Below, piece by piece: positions 8,068 through 16,614 of a DNA stretch of 64,000 nucleotides (position 1 is its first letter; the number at the start of each line of letters is the position of its first letter). The stretch spans positions 4,272 through 68,271 of the forward strand of contig JBOGUF010000025.1 of the NCBI GenBank assembly GCA_050696075.1. The letters run 5' to 3'. The notes below the pieces were generated by a model. That model worked only from the letters and a program-made list of their open reading frames with translations. It did not search any database and was not told where the DNA came from. This DNA is from JBOGUF01 sp050696075. Lineage in GTDB: Bacteria; Chloroflexota; Chloroflexia; Thermomicrobiales; UBA6265. Both the position numbers and the translations under genes were made by a program.

Positions 8068-8529
8068 TCATCCTTGTCGTCTTTGCCGCGCGTGCCGTCC
8101 CTGCCGCCCTCGTTCCGCGTCGAGGTAGCTCTGCAAGATCATAGCGGCGGCGACGGCGTCCACGCGCTCCTTGCGGCGATTGCGCCGGGTCCCGGACTCG
8201 ATCAATGCGCGCTCGGCCATCGCGGTCGTGAGGCGTTCGTCCCAATAGTCGAGCGGCAAGCCGAGGTCCGCGGCCAGCGCGTCGGCGTAGGCGCGGACCT
8301 CGGCGGCTTGGGGGCCTTCGCGGCCCGACATGCTGGTCGGCAGGCCGACCAGCATGTGGGTAATGCCCCATCGTTCGACGAGACCGCGAAACTCGGCCCG
8401 GTCGCGGGCATTGCGTTCGACGTACCCGACCGGGGAGGCAAGGATGCCGAGTTCGTCGCTGACGGCGACGCCGGTTCGCCGCCCGCCGACGTCGAGGGCC
8501 ATCACCCGGTCGCGACCGCGCTCAGGCAT
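8068..8529 (-). CDS. ruvX: Putative pre-16S rRNA nuclease / Holliday junction resolvase RuvX (YqgF)
   Basis: RNase H-fold nuclease of 153 residues. YqgF is required for 16S rRNA 5' maturation in E. coli and is annotated as a Holliday junction resolvase. The catalytic Asp lies in VMALDVGGRRTGVAVSD, followed by LVGLPTSMSGREGPQA and WDERLTT, with the last acidic residue in ERVDAVAAAMILQSYL. The start overlaps the end of the baseplate-J-like gene by 8 bases, so the two are translationally coupled. The order alaS, baseplate-J-like, ruvX suggests one transcript. Confidence 0.93.
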   Translation of the reverse strand: MPERGRDRVMALDVGGRRTGVAVSDELGILASPVGYVERNARDRAEFRGLVERWGITHMLVGLPTSMSGREGPQAAEVRAYADALAADLGLPLDYWDERLTTAMAERALIESGTRRNRRKERVDAVAAAMILQSYLDAERGRQGRHARQRRQG

Positions 8530-10087
8530 CGGTTTCGATCCGAATTTGGCCGCCGACGCGCGGCATGCGCTCGTCGAGGAACCCCGGCGCGTAGCTGACG
8601 TCGAACGACTCGACGCCGGGGAGCGCCTGGATGATCGCGGCGACCTCGTCCTCCTCCTTGCCCTTCAAGTCGTTGGCGAGGCGGTCGCGCGCCTCAGGCG
8701 GGAATCTGGCGGCGGCGCTGGCCGTCGCGGTGATGCTGAAGCGGGAGCCGCCGGCGGTCTCGTCCAGCAAAACGGATCCTTCGAGCACGAGGGTGGACGG
8801 AGCCAGTTCGTAGCCATCCGGGGCAGCGTCGGCGAGTCGCCCGCGCAGGGCGTCCTCGGCTTGGCTGACGGCCTCGGCGGCATTGTATTTAATGGCCGTC
8901 ACCCGTGCCGTGACCGTCATGCCGACCGTTTCGGCCTCGTCGTCGACCTGACGGTCGAATTGCGGGTTGAGCTCGCCCCAGGCGAGTGAGGCGGCGATGA
9001 CCTGCTCACCACTCGCGAGCTGCCCTTCGAATGCGCTGATTGCCCGGTCGCGGAGGGCCTGGTCGATCTGCTGGTGCAGGGTCTCGAGATCGGCTTCGCC
9101 GACGACTCGGACGGCGCGGTCGGTGCCGCCCGCGAGCGGTCCCATGCGGTTGCTGTAAAAGACGCCGGCATCGAGTTTGCCGCTCAATGCACCAACGTCG
9201 AGATTCCCGGCCGCGCCGCCACCCGTCGCCACCACCCGCGTATCGATAAAGGACGGCTGGCCGCCGGCGGCAGCGGGTACCGTGACCTCCTCGGCGAAGG
9301 CAAAGGTCACGCCGGAGGCGCTCGTGACCTCGGTGCCCCGCGGCACGGTGATCTCGGCGTCGGTCGGGTTTGAGAGGCGGATCGGACCGGCGGCGGGTTT
9401 GTCCGGCAGCGACTTCTCCCCCGTCGTCGGGGCCGAAAGGCTAATGGTCACGTCGGCGACGATCGGTTGGGCGGGCACTGCCAAGTCCGTGTCGGGGAGC
9501 GCCGCGGCGCCCGCGGGCGCCACCCCCAAAATGATCTCTTCGCGCAACGGCTCGCGCTTCAACTCAATCGCGATCGTGGCGCGTGGCAGGAAGTAGTAGC
9601 TCGCTACGAAGCCGAGGAGGACGATCACGGCCAGCGCCGCGACGGCGCCGACCAGCAGCGTCCGCGGCGACGGGGCGCGCTCGATCTCGTCTGTAAGTTC
9701 ACTATGCTCCGTCTGCTGCGCGACGGCCGTCGCCGGTGTGGAATCGTCCGCGGCGGACGCGGGCGCGACGCGGGTGCTGGTCCATTGTTTCGGGGGGCGT
9801 GGTTCCTCAACAACGGTCGGTGTCGTCGTTTGGCCATTGGCCGTGCTCGCCAGGCCGAACATGGACGCGAGTTGCTGCCGCAACGGGTCGTTCGAGGCGA
9901 TGGTAAGCGTCAGCGTCTCGCGATCGACGGTGGTACGCAGCGCGCGGAACTCGTTGGCGGTAAGGAAGAGCGGGCTGCCCGCGGGAATCTCCAACGTAAG
10001 CGGCGCATCGCCGGCGCCGCGCAGCCGGTCGAGGACCTCGGGCAGCGAGTCGTGGACGGCGATGGTGACGGTAATCGATTCGGTCAT
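8522..10087 (-). CDS. Membrane-anchored protein with baseplate J/gp47-like domain
   Basis: A 521-residue protein with an N-terminal cytoplasmic part of about 125 residues (MTESITVTIAVHDSLPEVLD), a low-complexity linker, one transmembrane helix (LLVGAVAALAVIVLLGFVAS) and a large extracytoplasmic region. The segment ITVPRGTEVTSASGVTFAFAEEVTVPAA, followed by repeated ARVTAIKYNAAEAV-type beta-strands, resembles the Baseplate_J family, often found as a stand-alone envelope protein outside phages. No other phage or contractile-injection genes are nearby, so a cell-envelope role is more likely than a tail role. The function is unknown. The ATG at 10087 is 25 bases after alaS. Confidence 0.72.
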   Translation of the reverse strand: MTESITVTIAVHDSLPEVLDRLRGAGDAPLTLEIPAGSPLFLTANEFRALRTTVDRETLTLTIASNDPLRQQLASMFGLASTANGQTTTPTVVEEPRPPKQWTSTRVAPASAADDSTPATAVAQQTEHSELTDEIERAPSPRTLLVGAVAALAVIVLLGFVASYYFLPRATIAIELKREPLREEIILGVAPAGAAALPDTDLAVPAQPIVADVTISLSAPTTGEKSLPDKPAAGPIRLSNPTDAEITVPRGTEVTSASGVTFAFAEEVTVPAAAGGQPSFIDTRVVATGGGAAGNLDVGALSGKLDAGVFYSNRMGPLAGGTDRAVRVVGEADLETLHQQIDQALRDRAISAFEGQLASGEQVIAASLAWGELNPQFDRQVDDEAETVGMTVTARVTAIKYNAAEAVSQAEDALRGRLADAAPDGYELAPSTLVLEGSVLLDETAGGSRFSITATASAAARFPPEARDRLANDLKGKEEDEVAAIIQALPGVESFDVSYAPGFLDERMPRVGGQIRIETDA

Positions 10088-10112
10088 GGGCGCAATGGTA
10101 CCCGCCGACACG

Positions 10113-12797
10113 CTAGCGCCCAACGACGGCCTTCTTGACGATCTCCGGCACCGCGGCCAGGGCAGCGTCGAGTTTGCTGGCGTCTTTGCCGCCGGCCTCG
10201 GCGAGCTCTGGCCGGCCGCCGCCGCGGCCGTCGATGATCGTCGCCGCTTCCCGGACGAGGTCGCCGGCGCGGACGCCGCGCTGCACCACGTCGGGCGTGA
10301 CTATCGAGAGGAGACTGGGCTGGCCATCGATTACCGTGCCGAGGACGATTACCCCGGAAGTAAGGCGGTCGCGCAGGCGGTCGCCCATCTGCCGCAATCC
10401 GTCTTTCGATTCGACCTCGACGCGGGCGGCGAGTACGCGCGTCCCATCGACTGCCACCGCGCGGTCAAGTAAGTCCGCCGCCCGTGACCCGGCCAACTGG
10501 CCGCGCAGGCGTTCGACTTCCCGTTCGAAGGTGCGCGATCGGTCGTGCGCCGCGCCGATCTGGGCCGGGACGTCCGACCAGGCGACGCGCAAGTCCCGCG
10601 CGACCCCTTCCAGGACGCGCTGCTGGGCCAGCATGCGGCCGATCGCGCCTTCGCCGGTCAAGGCCTCGATCCGGCGGATGCCGGACGAAATGCTCCCCTC
10701 GGAGACGATCAGGAATGGACCGATCTCTCCGGTGTGGCCGACATGAGTGCCCCCGCACAGCTCCTGCGAAAAGCCGGGAATGGCGACGACGCGGACGACG
10801 TCGCCGTATTTCTCGCCGAAGAGCGCCATCGCGCCGTCCGCGACCGCGTCGCTGTACGACTTCTGGATTGCTGTCACCTCGCGGTCGGCGATGATCTGGT
10901 GGTTGACGATCTCGGCCACCCGTTGCACCTGCTCCTGCCCCATTGGGTCGAGGCTGGTGAAGTCGAAGCGCAAGCGGTCGGGCGCGACGAGGGAGCCGGC
11001 CTGGTGCGTCTCGTCGCCGAGGACGATGCGCAGGGCGCGATGCAGCAGGTGCGTCGCCGTGTGGTTGCGGCGAATCGCCTGACGACGAGCGGCGTCGATT
11101 TCGGCGTGCGCTTGCTCGCCGGTGCGGACGAATCCCTCGGCCACGATGCCGCGATGGACGATCAGTTCCGGGGTCGGCTTGAAGGTATCCTCGATTTCGA
11201 TGAGGCCGGTTTCGGTGCGGATGTGGCCGGTGTCGCCGATCTGGCCGCCGGACTCGCCGTAGAAGGGCGTCCGGTCGAGGATCACCTCGACCGCCTGGCC
11301 CGCCTCGGCTTCGTCGATCGCGCCGTCCGGGCCGACGAAGGCGAGGATCGTTGCGTCGGCCGCCGTCTGGTCAAAGCCGAGGAACTCGGTCTGCTGGCCG
11401 GCCAGCGAAACGTAGAGTTCGGCGCGGCCGCGGACGGCGTCCTTGAACGCGGCGCCGCCACGACTGGTGGCGCGCTGCGCCTCCATTGCCTCGTTGAAGC
11501 CGGCTTGATCGACCGAAATGCCGTGCTCGCGTGCCAATTCGACCGTTAAGTCAAAGGGGAAGCCGTAGGTGTCGTGCAGGCGGAATGCCTCCGCGCCCGG
11601 CAGCACCAGCGGCGCGACCCGCTCGCCGTCGGTTGGCGCCTCGCGCCTGAGGTCGTCGACGAGCGTTTGGAAGCGGCTGATGCCGGTGTTGAGCGTGCGA
11701 CCAAAACTCTCTTCCTCGTGCGTCAACACACGCTCGATTTGGCCGCGCCGCTGTCGCAATTCGGGGTAATCGTCCCCGAATTGATCGATCACCACGCCTG
11801 CCAATTGCGCGAGGAACGGCTTGTCGAGGCCGAGCCCGCGGCCATGGCGGACGGCGCGGCGCAAGATACGGCGCAAGATGTACGAGCGCGCCTCATTCCC
11901 TGGCAAGACGCCGTCGGCGATAAGGAACGTGCCGCCCCGAATGTGGTCGGCGATGACGCGCAGCGCCCGATCGTGCTCCTCGTCGACGCCATAGGTGGTT
12001 TTCGCCAGCGTGGCCGCGCGTTGGATGATCTCCTGGAAGATGTCGGTGTCGAAGATCGAGTTGGCGCGCTGCATCAGCAGCGTCAGGCGCTCCAGCCCCA
12101 GGCCGGTGTCGACGCATGGGCGAGGCAGAGGGGTGCGGGAACCATCGGCCGCCTGGTAGAACTCCATGAAGACGTTGTTCCAGGTTTCGAGGAAACGCTC
12201 GCAGTCGCAACCGGGCGCACACTCCGGCCGACCGCAGCCGTGCTCCTCGCCGCGGTCGAAGTAGACCTCGGAGTCGGGACCGTTCGGCCCGGTCGGTCCG
12301 ACCGGGCCCCACCAGTTGTCCTCTAACTTGACGATCCGCTCCGCCGGCACCCCGATCTCGTCGCGCCAGATGCGGTAGGACTCCTCGTCCGTGGGATGGA
12401 CGGTCGGGTAGAGGCGCTCGCCGGGGAGGCCCATCACCTCGGTGAAGAACTCCCAGGTCCAAGCGAGCGCTTGCTGCTTGAAGTAGTCGCCGACCGAGAA
12501 GTTGCCGAGCATGAAGAAGAAGGTGTTGTGGCTTTCGTCGCCAACCTCGTCGATGTCGTCGGTACGGAAGCATTTCTGAACTGAGCAGAGGCGGACGGCG
12601 GGTGGAGTCTCCAGTCCCAGAAAAAAGGGCGTCATCTGCTGCATGCCGGCTGTGGTGAGCAGCACCGTCGGATCATTGTGCGGCACCAGGGATGAGCTGG
12701 CCATCTCCCGGTGACCGCGCGCGACGAAGAAGTCGACGAAGGCGCGGCGCACCTCGTTGCCGGTCAGATAGCGAAAGCCGAAGGATTGTTCGTTCAT
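10113..12797 (-). CDS. alaS: Alanyl-tRNA synthetase
   Basis: Charges tRNA-Ala; 894 residues, the normal length. The class II core starts YLTGNEVRRAFVDFF, with TTAGMQQMTPFFLG and CVDTGLGLERLT. The editing domain carries the zinc motif RNHTATHLLH and CGGTHVGHTGEIG. The C-terminal DHHA1-like domain contains GGGRPELAEAGG. The ATG at 12797 (MNEQSFGF) is preferred over the in-frame ATG at 12887 because the family begins about ten residues before the LTGxEIR motif. A strong hairpin lies about 160 bases upstream. Confidence 0.97.
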   Translation of the reverse strand: MNEQSFGFRYLTGNEVRRAFVDFFVARGHREMASSSLVPHNDPTVLLTTAGMQQMTPFFLGLETPPAVRLCSVQKCFRTDDIDEVGDESHNTFFFMLGNFSVGDYFKQQALAWTWEFFTEVMGLPGERLYPTVHPTDEESYRIWRDEIGVPAERIVKLEDNWWGPVGPTGPNGPDSEVYFDRGEEHGCGRPECAPGCDCERFLETWNNVFMEFYQAADGSRTPLPRPCVDTGLGLERLTLLMQRANSIFDTDIFQEIIQRAATLAKTTYGVDEEHDRALRVIADHIRGGTFLIADGVLPGNEARSYILRRILRRAVRHGRGLGLDKPFLAQLAGVVIDQFGDDYPELRQRRGQIERVLTHEEESFGRTLNTGISRFQTLVDDLRREAPTDGERVAPLVLPGAEAFRLHDTYGFPFDLTVELAREHGISVDQAGFNEAMEAQRATSRGGAAFKDAVRGRAELYVSLAGQQTEFLGFDQTAADATILAFVGPDGAIDEAEAGQAVEVILDRTPFYGESGGQIGDTGHIRTETGLIEIEDTFKPTPELIVHRGIVAEGFVRTGEQAHAEIDAARRQAIRRNHTATHLLHRALRIVLGDETHQAGSLVAPDRLRFDFTSLDPMGQEQVQRVAEIVNHQIIADREVTAIQKSYSDAVADGAMALFGEKYGDVVRVVAIPGFSQELCGGTHVGHTGEIGPFLIVSEGSISSGIRRIEALTGEGAIGRMLAQQRVLEGVARDLRVAWSDVPAQIGAAHDRSRTFEREVERLRGQLAGSRAADLLDRAVAVDGTRVLAARVEVESKDGLRQMGDRLRDRLTSGVIVLGTVIDGQPSLLSIVTPDVVQRGVRAGDLVREAATIIDGRGGGRPELAEAGGKDASKLDAALAAVPEIVKKAVVGR

Positions 12798-12954
12798 AGC
12801 GGCAACGACCTCGATGGTGGAACGTGAAGACGACAGCAACCGCGCCGCATCGTCGGAAGCGCGAATGGTGATTGTGCCAGAGTGCACAATCTGGCGGCAA
12901 CCAGCAGCGGGTCAGCAACAGGATTGACGTGGATTTCCTGGACGAGGAATGGGG

Positions 12955-12995
12955 GCGCGGCACGCCAGTCGCCCCAGACTAACGACGTGCCGCGC
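12955..12995 (-). promoter_or_regulatory. Strong RNA hairpin in the alaS leader
   Basis: The arms GCGCGGCACG (12955-12964) and CGTGCCGCGC (12986-12995) are perfectly complementary over 10 bp around a 21-base loop. It lies upstream of alaS and downstream of the AraC gene on the same strand. It could be a terminator, an attenuator or a structured leader; no known riboswitch consensus was recognised. Confidence 0.4.
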
Positions 12996-13086
12996 GGTGG
13001 GGGAGAACTCCGCGTCCTCCGCGACCACGATAGCGCCTGCCGCCCCTCGGCGCTTCTTCAATCTTGCGCGAAATGGCTTCGGGGCC

Positions 13087-13107
13087 GGGCGAGTCACCGA
13101 CTCGCCC
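13087..13107 (-). terminator. Hairpin downstream of the AraC-family gene
   Basis: A 9-bp perfect stem (GGGCGAGTC/GACTCGCCC) with a 3-base loop, starting 14 bases after the AraC-family stop. No U-tract follows, so rho-independent function is uncertain. Confidence 0.45.
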
Positions 13108-13120
13108 GCGCGGCCGCGGT

Positions 13121-13906
13121 TCACGCCGCGGCGCGGAGTTGGTCGAGCATGACCGCGACGGGCGCCATGAGGATCGGCGGGTCGGTCGGCCGTCGTGGCC
13201 GCAATGAAACGTCGGGTTCGCCGCGCAGTCGGCCGTCCTCCATGGTCAGTACCTGCCCGCCCCCGACCCGCACGTCCGCACCCGGCATCAGCCAAGCTAC
13301 CGGATCCGACGCCGTCGGAATCGCCGCCGACAGAATGAAGTACCGCCCATTCGGCACCGGCCCGAAGCGAAAGGGGCCAGGACTGGTCAGGATCGTGCCC
13401 GCCACGGGCAAGTGTTGCGGGATGCCCTGAGGAAAGAGGCCGATGAAGATCAACGAGTCGGCAAGTCCCAGCGCGCTGACCCGGCCGGCAACGGCGCCGC
13501 GGGGCGCGACCGTCCGTTCCGGCAGCAGCTCCTTCACGCTGCGCCGGGAGAAGGTGGCTGCAATTGTCTCCGGCAGACGGCGCAGGTGCGACGGCGAGAC
13601 GCCGACCGCGTGCGTAAACCGGCTCGTAAAGGTGCCGAGGCTCGTGTACCCGACCGCGTAGCAGACCTCCGTGATCGGGGCGTCGGTCGTCAACAGTAAC
13701 CCCTTCGCCCGTTCCATGCGCAGCGCGGAGAGGAACGCCCCCGGCGGCACGCCCGTGCAGCCACGAAAGACGCGGCTGAAATGGAACGGGCTCAAGCAGG
13801 CGATTTCGGCCATGTCGTCGAGGGATAGCTCGCACCCGTCAGGTCCGCGCATTGCTGCCAGCGCCCGCTCGACCGCCGCACGATGCGCCGCCTCGGTTTC
13901 GGTCAT
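13121..13906 (-). CDS. AraC-family transcription regulator
   Basis: A 261-residue protein with the DNA-binding domain at the N-terminus (residues 8-110): two helix-turn-helix motifs, LDDMAEIACLSPFHFSRVFR and ITEVCYAVGYTSLGTFTSRF, followed by GVSPSHLRR. The C-terminal 140 residues (GLFPQGIPQHLPVAGT, PNGRYFILSAA) form a beta-rich domain that I do not recognise. The ATG at 13906 lies only 10 bases from the first GGAG of an 11-copy GGAGCTA repeat on this strand, so translation may start from a repeat-borne Shine-Dalgarno sequence. The adjacent transhydrogenase is a plausible but unproven target. Confidence 0.88.
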   Translation of the reverse strand: MTETEAAHRAAVERALAAMRGPDGCELSLDDMAEIACLSPFHFSRVFRGCTGVPPGAFLSALRMERAKGLLLTTDAPITEVCYAVGYTSLGTFTSRFTHAVGVSPSHLRRLPETIAATFSRRSVKELLPERTVAPRGAVAGRVSALGLADSLIFIGLFPQGIPQHLPVAGTILTSPGPFRFGPVPNGRYFILSAAIPTASDPVAWLMPGADVRVGGGQVLTMEDGRLRGEPDVSLRPRRPTDPPILMAPVAVMLDQLRAAA

Positions 13907-13913
13907 ACTCGTC

Positions 13914-13990
13914 TAGCTCCTAGCTCCTAGCTCCTAGCTCCTAGCTCCTAGCTCCTAGCTCCTAGCTCCTAGCTCCTAGCTCCTAGCTCC
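13914..13990. repeat. Heptamer tandem repeat TAGCTCC, 11 perfect copies
   Basis: Eleven identical 7-bp units fill the space between the transhydrogenase stop (13997) and the AraC start (13906). On the minus strand each unit reads GGAGCTA and carries a Shine-Dalgarno-like GGAG and an in-register TAG stop. Perfect repeats of this kind are prone to slippage. Confidence 0.95.
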
Positions 13991-13996
13991 TAGCCT

Positions 13997-15274
13997 CTAC
14001 CAGTACCGCATGGCGTCGAGAAAGATGCCTCGCAGGTCGTCGGCCGTGGCGGGGCGAGGTGAGAGTTTGGTGACTCGATGTTGCGGCAACGTGCCTTCGA
14101 CCAGGGCGTCGACGTCGGCCGCGCCGAACCCGACCGCGCTCAGGCCATTTGGCATACCGGTGCGCTTCATGACGTCGATCACGGCGTGTGCCAGCACCGC
14201 CCCGGCGTCCTCTGGGCCGGTATTGCGCACATCGGCGCCCATCAGCCGGGCCGCCGCCAGGTGCCGGTCCGGTCCCGCCGGGGCGGTAAAGCGGAAGACG
14301 GCGGGGGCGTTCAGGATCACCGACATCCCGTGCGGGATGATGGCGTGATCGGTTGGGTAGCCGTCCGGCTGGAAGTTCCGCACCATGCCCGAGACAGGGT
14401 AAGACATCCCATGCGGCAGATGGACGCCGGCATTACCGAAACCGATGCCGGCGTAGGCTGCCGCCAGCATCATCTGCCCCCGCGCTTCGTCGTCGTTTGG
14501 ATCGTCGATGGCGCGCGGCAGGTAAGTCGACATCAACTCGATCGCCTTGCTTGCCCAGATGTCGCTGATCGGGTTCGCGCCCTGGTAGGCGGGACGCAGC
14601 GTTGGCCTCTCCGGCGCCGGTCGCTGGTCAAACGGCATCGCGGTGTACGACTCGAGGGCGTGGCTGAGCACGTCGAGTCCCGAGCAGGCCGCGACCATAC
14701 GCGGCATCGTTCGCGTGTTCTCGGGGTCGATGAGGCCGAGGCTTGGCCGCAGTCCCCGGTGAGCGATGCCCGTTTTGGCGTGCATCGCCTCGAAGTCGAA
14801 GATCGCCACGCCCGTCGTCTCGCTGCCGGTCCCAGCCGTCGTCGGGATCGCGATCAGCGGCTTGAGACGCCCCGGCACAGGCCGTCCCTCGCCGATCGGC
14901 GGGTTGACGTAGGCCAACAAATCCGCCGGGTAGGTGGCGTAGAGGTTCGCCGCCTTCGCCGTGTCGATCGTCGAACCGCCGCCCACCGCCACGAATCCGT
15001 CAAATCCGCCATCCATTGCGACCGCGATCGCCTCTTTGAATGAGGCGTCGGTCGGCTCGACCCGCACCCCGTCGAAGCGGACCGCGTCGATTCCCTCCTG
15101 CCGCAGCGCCTGCAGCGTCGTCGCGACAGCCGCCCCGCGCGCAAGCTGGGGATCGGTCAGCACTAGCACCCGGGTTGCCCCGAGTCCCCGCATGTCGTGC
15201 CCAACCTCTCGCGTCACCCCAGGGCCAAACTTGATCGCGGAGCTATCCATTGTGAACGCGGTCTCGAACAGCAT
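13997..15274 (-). CDS. Iron-containing alcohol dehydrogenase family, hydroxyacid-oxoacid transhydrogenase-like
   Basis: A 425-residue group III alcohol dehydrogenase. The nucleotide motif is GGGSTIDTAKAANLYAT, metal ligands lie in CSGLDVLSHALESYTA and VHLPHGMSYPVSG, and TTAGTGSETTGVAIFD is typical. AGVHLPHGMSYPVSGMV, IPHGMSVILNAPAVFRFTAP and GTLPQHRVTKLSPRP closely resemble ADHFE1, which transfers hydride between 4-hydroxybutyrate and 2-oxoglutarate, so that subfamily is the best call. The ATG at 15274 has GAGGTG about 6 bases upstream. A TATACT box lies on the same strand near 15330. Confidence 0.88.
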   Translation of the reverse strand: MLFETAFTMDSSAIKFGPGVTREVGHDMRGLGATRVLVLTDPQLARGAAVATTLQALRQEGIDAVRFDGVRVEPTDASFKEAIAVAMDGGFDGFVAVGGGSTIDTAKAANLYATYPADLLAYVNPPIGEGRPVPGRLKPLIAIPTTAGTGSETTGVAIFDFEAMHAKTGIAHRGLRPSLGLIDPENTRTMPRMVAACSGLDVLSHALESYTAMPFDQRPAPERPTLRPAYQGANPISDIWASKAIELMSTYLPRAIDDPNDDEARGQMMLAAAYAGIGFGNAGVHLPHGMSYPVSGMVRNFQPDGYPTDHAIIPHGMSVILNAPAVFRFTAPAGPDRHLAAARLMGADVRNTGPEDAGAVLAHAVIDVMKRTGMPNGLSAVGFGAADVDALVEGTLPQHRVTKLSPRPATADDLRGIFLDAMRYW

Positions 15275-15369
15275 CGGCACACCTCGCGGCTCGCAATAGA
15301 TAGAACATTTGCGCCATACGTACAGTATATCTCCCCGCCGCCTTGTGCTGTCCAGCGGTCCAAACGGAT

Positions 15370-15587
15370 AGCACTGAAGGAGATTTTCGTCTCGATCTCG
15401 GCCCAGGCGATGTGGGCCTACGAGAACGGCGAGGTCGTGACGTTCAGCTACGTCAGTACTGGTCGCCCGGTCTCGATTGTTGGCTACCGGCGTGGAGAAC
15501 GAGTCTGGAACTTGTACCGGCGGAGACGAGTTGGGTCCGGTACGAGCGGCGGGGTAGCCGAGGCTGATTGGCCTACGGTAGCTTGAC
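15370..15587 (+). pseudogene. Possible L,D-transpeptidase (YkuD) gene remnant
   Basis: Plus-strand translation gives EIFVSISAQAMWAYENGEV followed by VTFSYVSTGRP, which resembles the first strands of YkuD domains (VxLSxQxxxAYExG, then VSTGxP). The frame then loses similarity and stops at 15587 with no catalytic HGT/SHGC region and no upstream signal peptide. It looks like a short decayed fragment between the transhydrogenase and mutY. The evidence is one motif, so confidence is limited. Confidence 0.35.
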
Positions 15588-16562
15588 GCGACGGCTGCCG
15601 ACGTCGAGGTCAGCGTCGTAGACCGGCGAGTCCTCGGCGACCAACGCCAAACCGTCTTTGGACAAGCCTTCGACGACCGAATTGAGCCACGGCAGGTGTT
15701 CCTCGGAGAAGTCGTCGCGAACATAAGGGCCGAGCGTGCGTAGTGGAACCGGGTCGTCGAGCGCGTGGTCCCGCAACGCCGCGATGACGCGGCCCCGATA
15801 GAAGCGATTCGAGCCGTCATACGGCGCTTCGCGCTTCAGCCGGACGCCCTTCGGCAGTTCGGCGAGCGCGGTCTGGATTGCCGGAAAGGCGGCGCAGTCG
15901 ACTTGGAGCGGGCAGATGACGCAGGCGGGCTTGCGGGCCGTGCATTGCAGCGCGCCGAACTCGATGAGCGCTTGCCCCCACTCCCAGCCGTTGCTAGGTG
16001 GGACGACCGCGTCCGCAATGGCGGCGATTTGCGCTTCGTTGGCTGCCGGCGTCGGTACGTCCACGCCAAAAAAGACGCGGTGCAAGACGCGGCGAATGTT
16101 CGTGTCGACGAAGCCGACGTCGTGCTCGAAGGCGAAACAGGCGACCGCGCCGGCCGTGTACGGTCCGATGCCCGGCAACGTCTTGAGTTCCTCAATCGTC
16201 GATGGAAAGACGCCGCCGAGATGATCGACGACGTACTTGGCGGTCCGTTGCAGATTGACCGCACGTCGGTTGTAGCCGAGACCCGCCCAGGCACGGATGA
16301 CCTCAGCGGTTGGTGCGGCGGCCAGGGCTTCGACCGTCGGAAAGCGCTCGAGGAACGCATGGTAATAGGGAGTCACGCGGTCGACCTGCGTCTGCTGAAG
16401 CATGATCTCCGAGACGAGGACACGGTAGGGATCGCGCGTGTGGCGCCAGGGCAGATCGCGACGGTTTGCCCGAAACCAGGCGAGCAGCCGCTCGCGCACC
16501 GGCGGGATGGACTCGTTGACACTCGGCGGAATCGGTACAGGTTCGGCGCGACGACGGTTCAT
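15573..16562 (-). CDS. mutY: A/G-specific adenine DNA glycosylase
   Basis: Removes adenine opposite 8-oxoguanine. The 329-residue protein has the catalytic Glu region SEIMLQQTQVDRV, the helix-hairpin-helix LPGIGPYTAGAVACFAF, the catalytic Asp in FVDTNIRRVLHR and the [4Fe-4S] signature C-x6-C-x2-C-x5-C (CTARKPACVICPLQVDC). The C-terminal part after the cluster is about 95 residues and lacks a clear NUDIX-like 8-oxoG recognition domain, so it is of the short type. The ATG at 16562 fits a normal family start. Confidence 0.94.
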   Translation of the reverse strand: MNRRRAEPVPIPPSVNESIPPVRERLLAWFRANRRDLPWRHTRDPYRVLVSEIMLQQTQVDRVTPYYHAFLERFPTVEALAAAPTAEVIRAWAGLGYNRRAVNLQRTAKYVVDHLGGVFPSTIEELKTLPGIGPYTAGAVACFAFEHDVGFVDTNIRRVLHRVFFGVDVPTPAANEAQIAAIADAVVPPSNGWEWGQALIEFGALQCTARKPACVICPLQVDCAAFPAIQTALAELPKGVRLKREAPYDGSNRFYRGRVIAALRDHALDDPVPLRTLGPYVRDDFSEEHLPWLNSVVEGLSKDGLALVAEDSPVYDADLDVGSRRVKLP

Positions 16563-16614
16563 GCCCGGAGTATAGCCGTCCGAACGGGAGTTCGTCTGTT
16601 GGCCGGGGGGGCCG

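Larger units (their letters stand above)
12798..13120. other. Leader/intergenic region upstream of alaS
   Basis: A 323-base stretch without a supportable gene. It contains the hairpin at 12955-12995 and, immediately after the AraC gene, a GGGCGAGTC-ACC-GACTCGCCC hairpin (about 13087-13107). I looked for T-box signatures here and found none convincing. Confidence 0.5.

Noticed and set aside
8522..10087. Phage tail or contractile-injection module, suggested by a baseplate-J-like domain
   Set aside because: It has one transmembrane helix and no tail, sheath or spike genes nearby; its neighbours are alaS and ruvX.
12798..13120. Possible T-box riboswitch upstream of alaS
   Set aside because: No UGGNACCGCG element, no stem I landmarks and no specifier loop; the ACCGCG string near 12995 lacks the preceding UGGN.
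13914..13990. CRISPR-like repeat
   Set aside because: Units are 7 bp with no spacers, and there are no cas genes; it is a simple tandem repeat.
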